Of a DNA stretch of 39,307 bases, positions 6,973-15,272 are shown in pieces. A program made the position numbers and the translations under genes. Within the stretch, counting starts at the first letter, position 1, and every line of letters begins with the position of its first letter. Source of the stretch: an uncultured Pelagibacteraceae bacterium (lineage in GTDB: Bacteria; Pseudomonadota; Alphaproteobacteria; Pelagibacterales; Pelagibacteraceae). The notes beneath the pieces were generated by a model. It ran no database searches. It was given only the letters and a program-made list of their open reading frames with translations, and was not told the origin of the DNA. The stretch lies in assembly GCA_902525355.1 (NCBI GenBank), contig CABZGO010000014.1, positions 1-39,307 of the forward strand. Direction: 5' to 3'.

Positions 6973-8011
6973 TCTAATTATTTATTTGGCAATTCTAATA
7001 TTTGGGTTAGCAGCACCATTTGTATTTCCTGCATTTAAGGTTCAGTTATCAATTCTTTGTATATTAATTATTCTTGCAATCACTTGGAATGTGCAAGGTG
7101 GAGAGATGGGTTATAACACTTTTGGAAATATTCTTTTCTACGGTTTGGGAATGTATTTGTGTGCTTCAGTACAGGTAGGAATGTTTTTTCCATTAGGAGA
7201 ATGGACAGAAGGAGGAGGAGAAAAGACATTTGTTCATACTCCCACACAATTCTTCCAAGGATTTGCATTTGGCTTAGTGGTTGCAGCTATAGTCCCAGCG
7301 ATTGTTGCTGGTTTAATTGGTTATTCAATTTTAGGTTTGAGAGGACATTATTTTGCAATTTGTACTTTAGGATTAGGTGTTGCGGCTGGAGAAATTTCTG
7401 GTGGAATAGAAATAATTGGTGCTGGACAAGGATTTACAACACCTCCATTTCCAAATGTTGATAGGTTAGAGGCAAGAGGAGAGTTTTTCTATTTTTGTAG
7501 TTTTATAGTTTTAATATTTACATTTCTTGCAGTTAAAGCAATTTACTCAACACGATTTAAACTAGTTCTCAATGCAATCAGGGATAATGAAGATAAAGCT
7601 GAGGCAATGGGAATTCAAACTATGAAATATAAAATTATCGGTTGGATGATATCAGCATTCTTTTGTGGATTAGCCGGAGGTATTATGGGGGGATTAGTTG
7701 GCTATATTGACTCTACTGATGTAGCATTTGATGGAAGAGAAATGGGAGTGTTCATGGTTCTTATGGCAATCCTTGGAGGAAAAGGAACTTTATGGGGACC
7801 AGTTATTGGTGCAACTCTATTTCATATATTTAAAGAGGGTTTTTGGACATTTTTCCTAGGTTGGCAGTATGTGGCTCTTGGTGTTTTGATTGTTGTAATT
7901 GTTATTTATTTCCCAGAGGGGATTATGGGTTGGTTGAGAGAAAAGTATCCAGAAAAATTTGGTGAAGTTGTAGATGAGGCAGATCGGAAGGCACAGGTAA
8001 CACTTAAATGA
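6959..8011 (+). CDS. ABC transporter permease, LivM type
   Basis: Second membrane subunit of the first importer, 350 aa, with about nine hydrophobic segments. Recognisable LivM parts are ITWNVQGGEMGYNTFGNILFYG, LRGHYFAICTLGLGVAAGEI, the EAA-like coupling loop LNAIRDNEDKAEAMGI, and AILGGKGTLWGPVIGA. A soluble C-terminal tail of about 30 charged residues follows the last membrane segment. The start lies within the last 14 bases of the 60-aa gene and the stop overlaps the ATPase start (ATGA at 8008). Confidence 0.92.
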   Translation: MIKNNLIIYLAILIFGLAAPFVFPAFKVQLSILCILIILAITWNVQGGEMGYNTFGNILFYGLGMYLCASVQVGMFFPLGEWTEGGGEKTFVHTPTQFFQGFAFGLVVAAIVPAIVAGLIGYSILGLRGHYFAICTLGLGVAAGEISGGIEIIGAGQGFTTPPFPNVDRLEARGEFFYFCSFIVLIFTFLAVKAIYSTRFKLVLNAIRDNEDKAEAMGIQTMKYKIIGWMISAFFCGLAGGIMGGLVGYIDSTDVAFDGREMGVFMVLMAILGGKGTLWGPVIGATLFHIFKEGFWTFFLGWQYVALGVLIVVIVIYFPEGIMGWLREKYPEKFGEVVDEADRKAQVTLK

Positions 8012-8748
8012 GTATTCTAGAAGTAAATAATGTTAGCAAATCATTTGGAGGTGTTAAAGCTAATGTTGATATATCAATGTCTGTTGAAAAAGGTAAAATT
8101 GTTGGTTTAATTGGTCCAAATGGATCAGGAAAAACAACATTATTTAATTCTATAGTAGGTACTTATCCAATAGATCAAGGCTCTATAAAATTTAATGGTA
8201 AAGAAGTTTCTGAACTACCAGTTCCCATAATTGCTAAGCTTGGCTTGCTTCGAACATTTCAACAAACAAGAATATATGGAAAATTAAACTGTGTAGATAA
8301 TATGTTAATTAGTCATAAAGCGAGTGATGAAAGTTTGGTTTCAATATTTTCTCAAATACCTCAAGATCTTACAGATAAAGCTGAAAATTTATTAAATTTT
8401 GTGGGATTATATCAAAAAAGAAAATTAAGAGCAGGGGACCTATCATTTGGTCAACAGAAGTTGTTAGAACTTGCAATGGCATTAATGAATGAACCCGAAA
8501 TGCTTTTACTTGATGAACCTACTGCTGGAATTAATCCTACTTTGATAAATGGAATTATAGATCGACTAATTAAAGTAAATCAAGAATTTGGGATTACCCT
8601 TCTTGTTATTGAACATAATATGAGAGTGATCATGCAACTTGCTGAGAGTATATTTTGCTTAGCACATGGAAAAATGCTTGCAAATGGTACACCAGATGAA
8701 ATTAAAAGTGATAAGCGTGTAATAGATGCTTATCTTGGAGCACAATAA
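8008..8748 (+). CDS. ABC transporter ATP-binding protein, LivG type
   Basis: ATPase of the first importer, 246 aa. Walker A is GPNGSGKT (36-43), then the LivG-typical LRTFQQTRIYGKLNCVDNML Q-loop region, signature LSFGQ (145-149, usually LSGGQ), Walker B LLLDEPTAGI and the switch histidine in VIEHNM. The C-terminal GTPDEIKSDKRVIDAYLG tail is the BCA_ABC_TP_C segment specific to this class. Its stop and the next start share a base (TAATG). Confidence 0.93.
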   Translation: MSILEVNNVSKSFGGVKANVDISMSVEKGKIVGLIGPNGSGKTTLFNSIVGTYPIDQGSIKFNGKEVSELPVPIIAKLGLLRTFQQTRIYGKLNCVDNMLISHKASDESLVSIFSQIPQDLTDKAENLLNFVGLYQKRKLRAGDLSFGQQKLLELAMALMNEPEMLLLDEPTAGINPTLINGIIDRLIKVNQEFGITLLVIEHNMRVIMQLAESIFCLAHGKMLANGTPDEIKSDKRVIDAYLGAQ

Positions 8749-9533
8749 TGACAAATCAGTATGAAGTTTTAGGAAAGGCTCCTGATGCAGAGGATTTACA
8801 AAAGTTATCATCAGAAAATGTGCATTTAACTATTAAAGGTTTATCTGCTGGATATGGAAAGATGGAGATACTGCACAAATTTGACTTGTTTGTAAGTAAA
8901 GCCCAATCTCTTTGTTTAATAGGGCCAAACGGAGCTGGAAAGTCAACAATACTTCACTCAATCTATGGATTTACAAATATATTCACCGGAAAAATAGAAA
9001 TTGACGGTAAAGAAATAACAAATTTAACTCCTGCTGAAAAACTTAAATCAGAGGGGATAGCATATATTCTACAAGATAACTCTGTTTTTCCAGATATGAC
9101 TGTAGAGGAAAATCTTCTAATGGGTGGATACATCAAAGATAAAACAGAGGAGTCTTTTGAAGAAGCAGAGAGGGTTCTTCAAAAATATGAAAGATTAAGA
9201 AACAGAAGAAATCAACCTGCAAAAGTATTATCAGGTGGAGAAAGACGACTTTTAGAAATTTCTCGAGCCCTAGTGATGAAACCCTCCATTTTACTTGTTG
9301 ATGAACCTTCAATTGGGCTTGAGCCAAGATATATTCAAATGGTTTTTGAGATTTTAGATGATCTTCAAAAAAATGAGAAAAAAACAATTATATTGGTTGA
9401 ACAAAATGCAAAAAAAGGTTTAGAGTTTGCTGATATTGGTTATGTTTTAGTTTCAGGGGAAACAGCTATTGCAGGTAAAGGAGATGATCTTCTAAATAAC
9501 CCAGATGTCGGCCGTCTATTCTTAGGCGGTTAA
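8748..9533 (+). CDS. ABC transporter ATP-binding protein, LivF type
   Basis: Second ATPase of the first importer, 261 aa. It carries an N-terminal extension of about 25 residues before the first strand, not usual for LivF. Walker A is GPNGAGKS (59-66), followed by AYILQDNSVFPDMTVEENLLMG, signature LSGGERR, Walker B LLVDEPSIGL and VEQNAKKGLEFADIGYVL, all LivF-type. NNPDVGRLFLGG ends the protein as in the family. The stop overlaps the AzlC start by one base, so the importer and exporter genes are physically coupled. Confidence 0.93.
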   Translation: MTNQYEVLGKAPDAEDLQKLSSENVHLTIKGLSAGYGKMEILHKFDLFVSKAQSLCLIGPNGAGKSTILHSIYGFTNIFTGKIEIDGKEITNLTPAEKLKSEGIAYILQDNSVFPDMTVEENLLMGGYIKDKTEESFEEAERVLQKYERLRNRRNQPAKVLSGGERRLLEISRALVMKPSILLVDEPSIGLEPRYIQMVFEILDDLQKNEKKTIILVEQNAKKGLEFADIGYVLVSGETAIAGKGDDLLNNPDVGRLFLGG

Positions 9534-10237
9534 TGATAAACTTAAAATATTTTATCAAAGGAATAGTCTGTTCAAAAAAATTTGATAGTCCAGCAATTGC
9601 ACTGGGTGCTAGCTTTATTGCAATTGGAGCATTATTAAAAAATTTAGGATTTACAATTCAAGAAAGCATCTTCTCAACATTTTTAACTTACGCTTTGCCA
9701 GGATCATTGGTTATGGCAGAGTCTATGTTAATTGGAGCATCTTTATTAAATATTTTTTTAGCAGTATGGCTGGTAAATTCTAGACTATTTCCAATGACAG
9801 TTTCAATTATGCCATTACTTAAACATGATAGTCAACCTAGATGGAAATATTATATATCTTGTCACTTTGTAGCTGTTTCGTCATGGTTGATTTTAAAAAG
9901 TAATTATGAGGAAATTGATAGGAAATTTAGAATAGATTTTTGGATTGGTATAGGAACAGCCACCTGGCTAATTGCCATTTTTTCAACAGTATTGGGATTT
10001 TATGCTGCCGACTTTTTAAGTAAAGATATGATAATTGGACTTGCAATAGTAAATCCAATTTATTTTATGTGTGCAATGATAGGAGTTATGAAAACTATAC
10101 AACTTTCCTCTGCAATTATCCTAGGGGCATTTTTAGGTCCAATTTTTTATTTTTTTTCACCAGAATGGAGTGTTTTATTTGGTGGATTGGCGGCTGGTTC
10201 AATTGCTTACTTTATAGGGGAGATTTATGGCAGCTAA
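9533..10237 (+). CDS. azlC: AzlC family branched-chain amino-acid exporter, large subunit
   Basis: Inner-membrane protein of 234 aa matching AzlC (PF03591): a first segment with LGASFIAIGALLKNLGF, then STFLTYALPGSLVMAES, LVNSRLFPMTVSIMPLL (family: NxRhxLyghs) and FWIGIGTATWL. AzlC works with the small AzlD subunit to export branched-chain amino acids and analogues. The AzlD gene follows with an 11-base overlap. The pair sits inside an operon whose other members are importers, suggesting overflow control or export of a product. Confidence 0.85.
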   Translation: MINLKYFIKGIVCSKKFDSPAIALGASFIAIGALLKNLGFTIQESIFSTFLTYALPGSLVMAESMLIGASLLNIFLAVWLVNSRLFPMTVSIMPLLKHDSQPRWKYYISCHFVAVSSWLILKSNYEEIDRKFRIDFWIGIGTATWLIAIFSTVLGFYAADFLSKDMIIGLAIVNPIYFMCAMIGVMKTIQLSSAIILGAFLGPIFYFFSPEWSVLFGGLAAGSIAYFIGEIYGS

Positions 10238-10553
10238 TATTGTTTTAGCAATTTTAGTAACTTCTCTTGCAACTTATATTTCAAGATTTCTTGGTGCTTT
10301 AACATCAGAAAAGATAAGAGAGACATCTAAAATTTATAAATGGTTTAATTGTATAGCATATTCAACTCTTGCAGCTTTAATTTCAAGAATGTTAATTTTT
10401 CCATCTGGAGATCTTTCAGATGCACACTATATTTTAAGGATAATTGTCATTTTATTATCAATATTAATTTTTTATGTCACTAAAAGAAATTTAGTTTATC
10501 CGACCATATTATCTGCTATAATTTTAGCTACATTAAATAGTTTTGCTGTATGA
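10227..10553 (+). CDS. azlD: AzlD family branched-chain amino-acid exporter, small subunit
   Basis: Small membrane protein of 108 aa with four hydrophobic segments, the standard AzlD (PF05437) size. Family signs are the LATYISRFLGAL opening (consensus TYxxRxxP) and the final segment LVYPTILSAIILATLN. It overlaps azlC by 11 bases and the next gene by four (ATGA). Its identity follows from size, topology and gene order more than from strong motifs. Confidence 0.8.
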   Translation: MAANIVLAILVTSLATYISRFLGALTSEKIRETSKIYKWFNCIAYSTLAALISRMLIFPSGDLSDAHYILRIIVILLSILIFYVTKRNLVYPTILSAIILATLNSFAV

Positions 10554-11056
10554 AAAAACTTTTTTTTATAATATTTTTTCTAATACTTTCTAGTAATGCA
10601 AATGCTGGATGTGATGATTCAATTGCTGATGGAGTAGACTATTCTAAATGTAAATTTTCAGATGGTCAGGATTTACAAGGAACCTTTCTTCCAAACTCTA
10701 ATCTATCATTTGCTAGTTTTATTCAAGTAAATTTTGATAAAAGTATAATGATGAATTCAGATTTAACATTTGGAACTTTTTCAGAGTCATCTTTCATAAG
10801 AGCTAATTTATATGAGTCAAATTTAGGTGGTGGAAATTTTGAGCAATCAAATTTTACAAGTGCTAACTTAACTAGAGTAGATTTTACAGGTTCTACCCTC
10901 ATAGATGCAAATTTTCAGAATTCCAATTTAATGGAGGCAAATTTTACGTCATCTAATATTTTAAATGCAAATTTCGATGGAGCGAATTTAATTGGAGCTA
11001 CTTGGACAATGGGAGAAATTTGTGGACCAGAGTCTATAGGTATTTGTAATAAATAA
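10550..11056 (+). CDS. Exported pentapeptide-repeat protein
   Basis: 168 aa. A Sec signal (about residues 1-19, ending NANA) precedes a cysteine-bearing start (GCDDS) and then roughly twenty A(N/D)(L/F)xx-type pentapeptide repeats, for example ANLYES, ANLTRVDFTGSTL, ANFQNSNL, ANFDGANL. These predict a right-handed quadrilateral beta-helix. The end (ICGPESIGICNK) has two cysteines that may pair. Most bacterial pentapeptide proteins of this kind are periplasmic and of unknown role. It lies inside the transporter operon, overlapping azlD by four bases, which is an unexpected position. Confidence 0.85.
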   Translation: MKKLFFIIFFLILSSNANAGCDDSIADGVDYSKCKFSDGQDLQGTFLPNSNLSFASFIQVNFDKSIMMNSDLTFGTFSESSFIRANLYESNLGGGNFEQSNFTSANLTRVDFTGSTLIDANFQNSNLMEANFTSSNILNANFDGANLIGATWTMGEICGPESIGICNK

Positions 11057-11060
11057 ATTC

Positions 11061-11981
11061 GTGAAGAACCTTCTTAAATTAAATGGATTTGAAATTTCCT
11101 TTCATGAAAAATCTAAGAGGATAATAAATATAAAAATTGAGGATCAAATTATTGATCGATTAGTATTTCCATTTAAAAAATTTAATATTACAGCATTAGA
11201 GTATAAACCATTTACAAGGTTCACTATTGCAAAAAGTTTAGATGAAACTGCATCTAATAAATTAAGTAATTTTTTAAACGAAATTATTAAAGATAGAGAT
11301 ACTGGTTGTTTTATAATTGGTCCAAAAAACAGGTCTTCTAAAATTGATCAAACATTTTTAGTTAAACTATCAACTGCAATAACTCACTTAATTGGAAATC
11401 CAAATCACGACTCAATGGCTGGAAAATACTATGCAAGGTTTCACGTTAAACATGAAGATAATAGCGACTCATATCTTCGTAAGGCATATATAAACATGGA
11501 TTTACACACTGATGGAACTTACGTGAGAGAAATAACTGATTGGATATTAATGTCAAAGCTTCAGGAGGAGAATGTGATTGGTGGAGAGACTGCTTTGCTA
11601 CATCTTGATGATTGGGAACATTTGTCTGATCTCTCAGATGATAAAATTGGACAGAAAAATTTTATTTGGGGATCTCCAAAAAGTAAAAATATTGATTATA
11701 AAGTTGAACACCCTGTATTTTCTAAGGATAGTGATGGAAAACCTATTATTTCCTACATCGATCAATTTCCTGAACCAAAAAACATGGATCAAGGATTGTT
11801 TTTACAAAGATTATCTGATGCTCTTGAGGGTAGTAAAAATAAGATAATCACATCTTTACCAGTTGGTAGTGCTGTTGTGGCGAATAATTATTTTTGGCTA
11901 CATGGTCGAAAACCTTTTAAAGAAAATAAAAATTTATCAAGAGAATTACTAAGAATAAGAGGTTCCTTTTTTAACAATTAA
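11061..11981 (+). CDS. glaH: Glutarate 2-hydroxylase-like Fe/2OG dioxygenase (GlaH/CsiD)
   Basis: 306 aa with a GTG start four bases after the previous stop. The sequence closely follows E. coli CsiD/GlaH, which hydroxylates glutarate to L-2-hydroxyglutarate in lysine catabolism: YARFHVKHEDNSDSYLRKAY, NMDLHTDGTYVREITDW, LLHLDDWEHL, SYIDQFPEPK, FWLHGRKPF and RELLRIRG. Iron ligands are H149, D151 and H281. The usual partner, L-2-hydroxyglutarate oxidase LhgO, is not in the window. The location between two amino-acid-type importers and lysine-type exporters suggests use of lysine or glutarate. Family call is firm; exact substrate is inferred. Confidence 0.88.
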   Translation: MKNLLKLNGFEISFHEKSKRIINIKIEDQIIDRLVFPFKKFNITALEYKPFTRFTIAKSLDETASNKLSNFLNEIIKDRDTGCFIIGPKNRSSKIDQTFLVKLSTAITHLIGNPNHDSMAGKYYARFHVKHEDNSDSYLRKAYINMDLHTDGTYVREITDWILMSKLQEENVIGGETALLHLDDWEHLSDLSDDKIGQKNFIWGSPKSKNIDYKVEHPVFSKDSDGKPIISYIDQFPEPKNMDQGLFLQRLSDALEGSKNKIITSLPVGSAVVANNYFWLHGRKPFKENKNLSRELLRIRGSFFNN

Positions 11982-11998
11982 GTGTAGAAAATACACTA

Positions 11999-12769
11999 AT
12001 GAAACTTGGATTTATAGGAACAGGTAAAATTACTTCAGCAGTGGTGACGGGTATATGTAATTCTAAAATCAAGTATTCTAAAATTATTCTCTCCGAAAGA
12101 AATAAAAAAATTTCAAAACAATTAAAAAAAAATTTCAAAAAAATTTATATTGCAAAAAATAATCAAGACATTGTTAATGACTGTAACTGGATTTTTCTAG
12201 CAGTAACACCTAATGTTGCTAATCAAATTATACATAAGCTTAAATTTAAAAAAAGTCAGGTAATTGTAAGTTTCATTTCAACAATGAATCTTCAAAACAT
12301 TAAGAAGGCAGTAAAAGTAAAAGCTAATATTTCGAGAGTGATTCCTTTACCACCTATTTCTCTTAAAAAAGGACCAATTCCTATTTTTCCACCGAACAGT
12401 AAAGTTAAAAACTTTTTTAAACATCTTGGAACAGTTGTTGAGATTAAAAATGAAAAATTATCTAAAAATTTTTGGTCAACATCTGGAATGATGGCACCTT
12501 TTTATGAATTGTTAAGAACAATGTCTGAATGGTTAAATGCCAAGGGAATTCAAAAAGATCAAGCTCAGAAATATATAACATCTCTTTTTTTAGCACTTTC
12601 CGAAGATGCTGTAGTTAATTCTAACAGAGATTTAAAAATACTTGTCAAAGATTCTCAAACACCAAAAGGATTAAATGAACAAGGTGTAAATGAATTAAAA
12701 AAAGCAGGTTTCTATAAAGCTAGCAATAAAACCTTAAATAGTATTCTCAAAAGATTAAATAAAGTATAA
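11999..12769 (+). CDS. Pyrroline-5-carboxylate reductase-like NAD(P)-binding protein
   Basis: 256 aa with the ProC/F420-dependent-reductase Rossmann start: LGFIGTGKITSAVVTGI (GxGxxT/A), then WIFLAVTPNVANQII and VSFISTMNL. The C-terminal all-helical half (SGMMAPFYELLRTMSEWLNAKGI) fits P5CR dimerisation. However, the region that in ProC reads SPGGTT reads QTPKGLNEQG here, so the substrate site has changed. Genuine proline synthesis is therefore doubtful; a reductase of a related imine or a degenerate paralogue is likelier. It lies 17 bases after glaH and six before an ABC ATPase, in the same operon. Confidence 0.75.
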   Translation: MKLGFIGTGKITSAVVTGICNSKIKYSKIILSERNKKISKQLKKNFKKIYIAKNNQDIVNDCNWIFLAVTPNVANQIIHKLKFKKSQVIVSFISTMNLQNIKKAVKVKANISRVIPLPPISLKKGPIPIFPPNSKVKNFFKHLGTVVEIKNEKLSKNFWSTSGMMAPFYELLRTMSEWLNAKGIQKDQAQKYITSLFLALSEDAVVNSNRDLKILVKDSQTPKGLNEQGVNELKKAGFYKASNKTLNSILKRLNKV

Positions 12770-12775
12770 TTTTAC

Positions 12776-13552
12776 ATGCAGCAATCATCAAACATTCTGC
12801 AAATAGATAACTTATCAAAATATTTTGGTGGTTTGGCAGCTGTATCAAATTGCTCATTAAAAATAAAAGAAGGTTCAATTACAGGAATAATTGGTCCAAA
12901 TGGATCAGGCAAAACTACTTTATTTAATCTTATAGCAGGCAATCTCAAAGCGTCTGATGGAAAAGTATTATTTAATAAAGAAGATATAACAAATGTTCCA
13001 TCTCACGAGCTTTTCTCAAAAGGTTTACTAAGAACTTTTCAAATAGCTCATGAATTTTCGAATATGACTGTTCTTGAAAATTTAATGATGGTACCAGGTA
13101 ACCAGACAGGAGAAATTTTAATAAACGCTCTTTTAAAACCAAATTTAATTAAAAAAGAAGAAGATATAATTAGAGCAAAAGCATATGAAGTAACTGAATT
13201 TTTAAATCTTAAACATCTAGCCAATGAACGTGCTGGTAATTTATCTGGAGGGCAAAAAAAGCTGCTAGAACTTGGAAGAACAATGATGGTGGATGCAAAA
13301 CTTGTTTTATTGGATGAGGTTGGAGCAGGGGTTAATAGAACATTATTAAAAGATTTAGGAACCGCAATTTTAAGACTTAACAAGGAAAAAAACTATACTT
13401 TTTGTATGATTGAGCATGATATGGATTTTATAAGCAGAATGTGTGATCCAGTTATTGTAATGTCAGAAGGCTCTGTTCTTTTTGAGGGAACTTCAGATGA
13501 AGTTAAGAAAAACGAAAAAGTTATAGATAGTTATTTAGGTAGAAAGAAGTAA
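12776..13552 (+). CDS. ABC transporter ATP-binding protein, LivG type (second system)
   Basis: First gene of a second importer, 258 aa. Walker A GPNGSGKT (40-47), LLRTFQIAHEFSNMTVLENLMM, signature LSGGQKK, Walker B VLLDEVGAGV (the family usually has DEPxAG; the Pro is Val here) and the switch histidine in IEHDMDF. It ends with the KNEKVIDSYLGRKK tail typical of the class. It is followed with no spacer by the second ATPase. Order here is ATPase-ATPase-permease-permease, unlike the first system. Confidence 0.92.
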   Translation: MQQSSNILQIDNLSKYFGGLAAVSNCSLKIKEGSITGIIGPNGSGKTTLFNLIAGNLKASDGKVLFNKEDITNVPSHELFSKGLLRTFQIAHEFSNMTVLENLMMVPGNQTGEILINALLKPNLIKKEEDIIRAKAYEVTEFLNLKHLANERAGNLSGGQKKLLELGRTMMVDAKLVLLDEVGAGVNRTLLKDLGTAILRLNKEKNYTFCMIEHDMDFISRMCDPVIVMSEGSVLFEGTSDEVKKNEKVIDSYLGRKK

Positions 13553-14260
13553 ATGGCATTTTTTGAGGGAAATAAAATGACAGGAGGATACGGCGATGGT
13601 CCTGATATTATTAGCTCATGCACTATAAATGTTAATAGAGGAGAGATAGTTGCAATTCTTGGACCAAATGGAGCTGGAAAATCTACAGCAATGAAGGCAA
13701 TGCTTGGGTTGCTTAATCTTAAATCAGGTAATATTTCAATTGATGGAGAAGATATTTCTAAACTATCTCCACAAGAAAGAGTAAAAAAAGGAATATCATT
13801 TGTACCACAAACTAGAAATGTTTTTGCAGAGCTTACTGTAAAAGAAAATTTAGAAGTTGGTGCTTTTTTAAGAACAGACAATATCAATAATGTTATTGAG
13901 GAAATATATGATCTATTTCCAATTTTAAGAGAAAAAAAAGATCAAATAGTTGGACAACTGTCAGGAGGGCAAAGGCAACAAGTAGCTTTGGGACGAGCAT
14001 TAATGATAAAACCATCTGTTCTTATGTTAGATGAGCCTACAGCAGGTGTTTCCCCAATAGTTATGGACGAATTATTTGAACATATTATTAGAGTTAAAAA
14101 TACAAAAGTGGCAATCATCATGGTCGAGCAAAATGCAAAACAGGCTTTAAGCATTTCTGATCGAGGATATGTGCTTGTAACCGGTGAAAATAAATTTGAG
14201 GGGTCTGGTGAGGAATTATTAAATGATCCAGAAGTTAGGAGATCTTTCTTAGGAGCTTAG
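13553..14260 (+). CDS. ABC transporter ATP-binding protein, LivF type (second system)
   Basis: 235 aa, standard LivF length. Walker A GPNGAGKS (37-44), ISFVPQTRNVFAELTVKENLEVG, signature LSGGQRQQ, Walker B LMLDEPTAGV and VEQNAKQALSISDRGYVL. LNDPEVRRSFLGA closes it as in LivF. The ATG directly abuts the previous stop, and the next gene starts one base after its own stop. Confidence 0.93.
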   Translation: MAFFEGNKMTGGYGDGPDIISSCTINVNRGEIVAILGPNGAGKSTAMKAMLGLLNLKSGNISIDGEDISKLSPQERVKKGISFVPQTRNVFAELTVKENLEVGAFLRTDNINNVIEEIYDLFPILREKKDQIVGQLSGGQRQQVALGRALMIKPSVLMLDEPTAGVSPIVMDELFEHIIRVKNTKVAIIMVEQNAKQALSISDRGYVLVTGENKFEGSGEELLNDPEVRRSFLGA

Positions 14261-14261
14261 T

Positions 14262-15272
14262 ATGGATTTAATTAATGCAATATTAGTTTTATTGAATTAT
14301 ACAATTATTCCAGCTTTAACCTATGGTTCTCAGTTAGCTCTTGGAGCAATTTTTGTAACATTAATATACGGTATTTTAAGATTTGCTAACTTTGCAACTG
14401 GAGACATGATGTCGTTTGGTACAATGTTTGCTGTTCTTTTGACTTATTACTTTCAATCAATCGGAATTAACTTTGGTTTTCTACCCACTGCTTTGCTAAC
14501 TATCCCTTTTGCAATTTTTATGATGATTTTATACATGCTTTTAATTGATCAAACAGTTTTTAAATATTACAGAATTAAAAAAAGTCCACCTGTACAGCTT
14601 GCTATGGTTAGTGTTGGGGTAATGTTTGTAACACAAGCACTCATAAGGATTATAATTGGACCAACTGATCGACGGTTTTTAGATGGTGAAAAATTTATTT
14701 TAAAAGCAACTGAGTTTAAAGAAATGACAGGTCTTTCTGAAGGTTTAACAATTAAATCTACACAAATGATAACAATTGTAGTTACTATTATTGTTGTTGC
14801 TATTATGTTTTGGTTTTTAAATAAAACTAAGACTGGAACAAGTATGAGAGCTTACTCGGATAATGAAGATTTGGCACTTCTCTCAGGAATAGATCCAAAG
14901 AAAGTAGTTCTAATTACTTGGATTATAGCTGGAATATTAGCAACTATTGGTGGAATTCTTTATGGTTTAGATAAAAGTTATAGACCATTTGTGTATTTTA
15001 ACAACATGCTGCCAATTTTTGCTGCTGCGATTGTAGGTGGAATTGGAAATCCATACGGAGCATTCCTTGGGGGTTATGTTATAGCTTTTGCTGAAATATT
15101 TTTGACTTATGCATATAAAAGATTTTTAGTTTATATTTTGCCTGAGTCACTAGAACCAAATTCATTGATGCAATTATTATCAACTGATTACAAATTTGCT
15201 ATTTCATTTTCGATACTAGTAATTGTTTTAATATTTAGGCCGTCAGGCATATTTGAAGGAAAACGTATATGA
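14262..15272 (+). CDS. ABC transporter permease, LivH type (second system)
   Basis: 336 aa, slightly longer than LivH of the first system. Landmarks are YGSQLALGAIFVTLIYGILRFANFATGDMMSFG, the coupling loop TSMRAYSDNEDLALLSGID, and AAAIVGGIGNPYGAFLGGY. The N-terminus carries an additional hydrophobic stretch (LINAILVLLNYTIIPALTYG). The stop overlaps the LivM-type start (ATGA at 15269). Confidence 0.9.
   Translation: MDLINAILVLLNYTIIPALTYGSQLALGAIFVTLIYGILRFANFATGDMMSFGTMFAVLLTYYFQSIGINFGFLPTALLTIPFAIFMMILYMLLIDQTVFKYYRIKKSPPVQLAMVSVGVMFVTQALIRIIIGPTDRRFLDGEKFILKATEFKEMTGLSEGLTIKSTQMITIVVTIIVVAIMFWFLNKTKTGTSMRAYSDNEDLALLSGIDPKKVVLITWIIAGILATIGGILYGLDKSYRPFVYFNNMLPIFAAAIVGGIGNPYGAFLGGYVIAFAEIFLTYAYKRFLVYILPESLEPNSLMQLLSTDYKFAISFSILVIVLIFRPSGIFEGKRI

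Noticed and set aside
13048-13383. Minus-strand frame within the second LivG-type ATPase gene
   Set aside because: Shadow of a gene with all Walker motifs on the plus strand.
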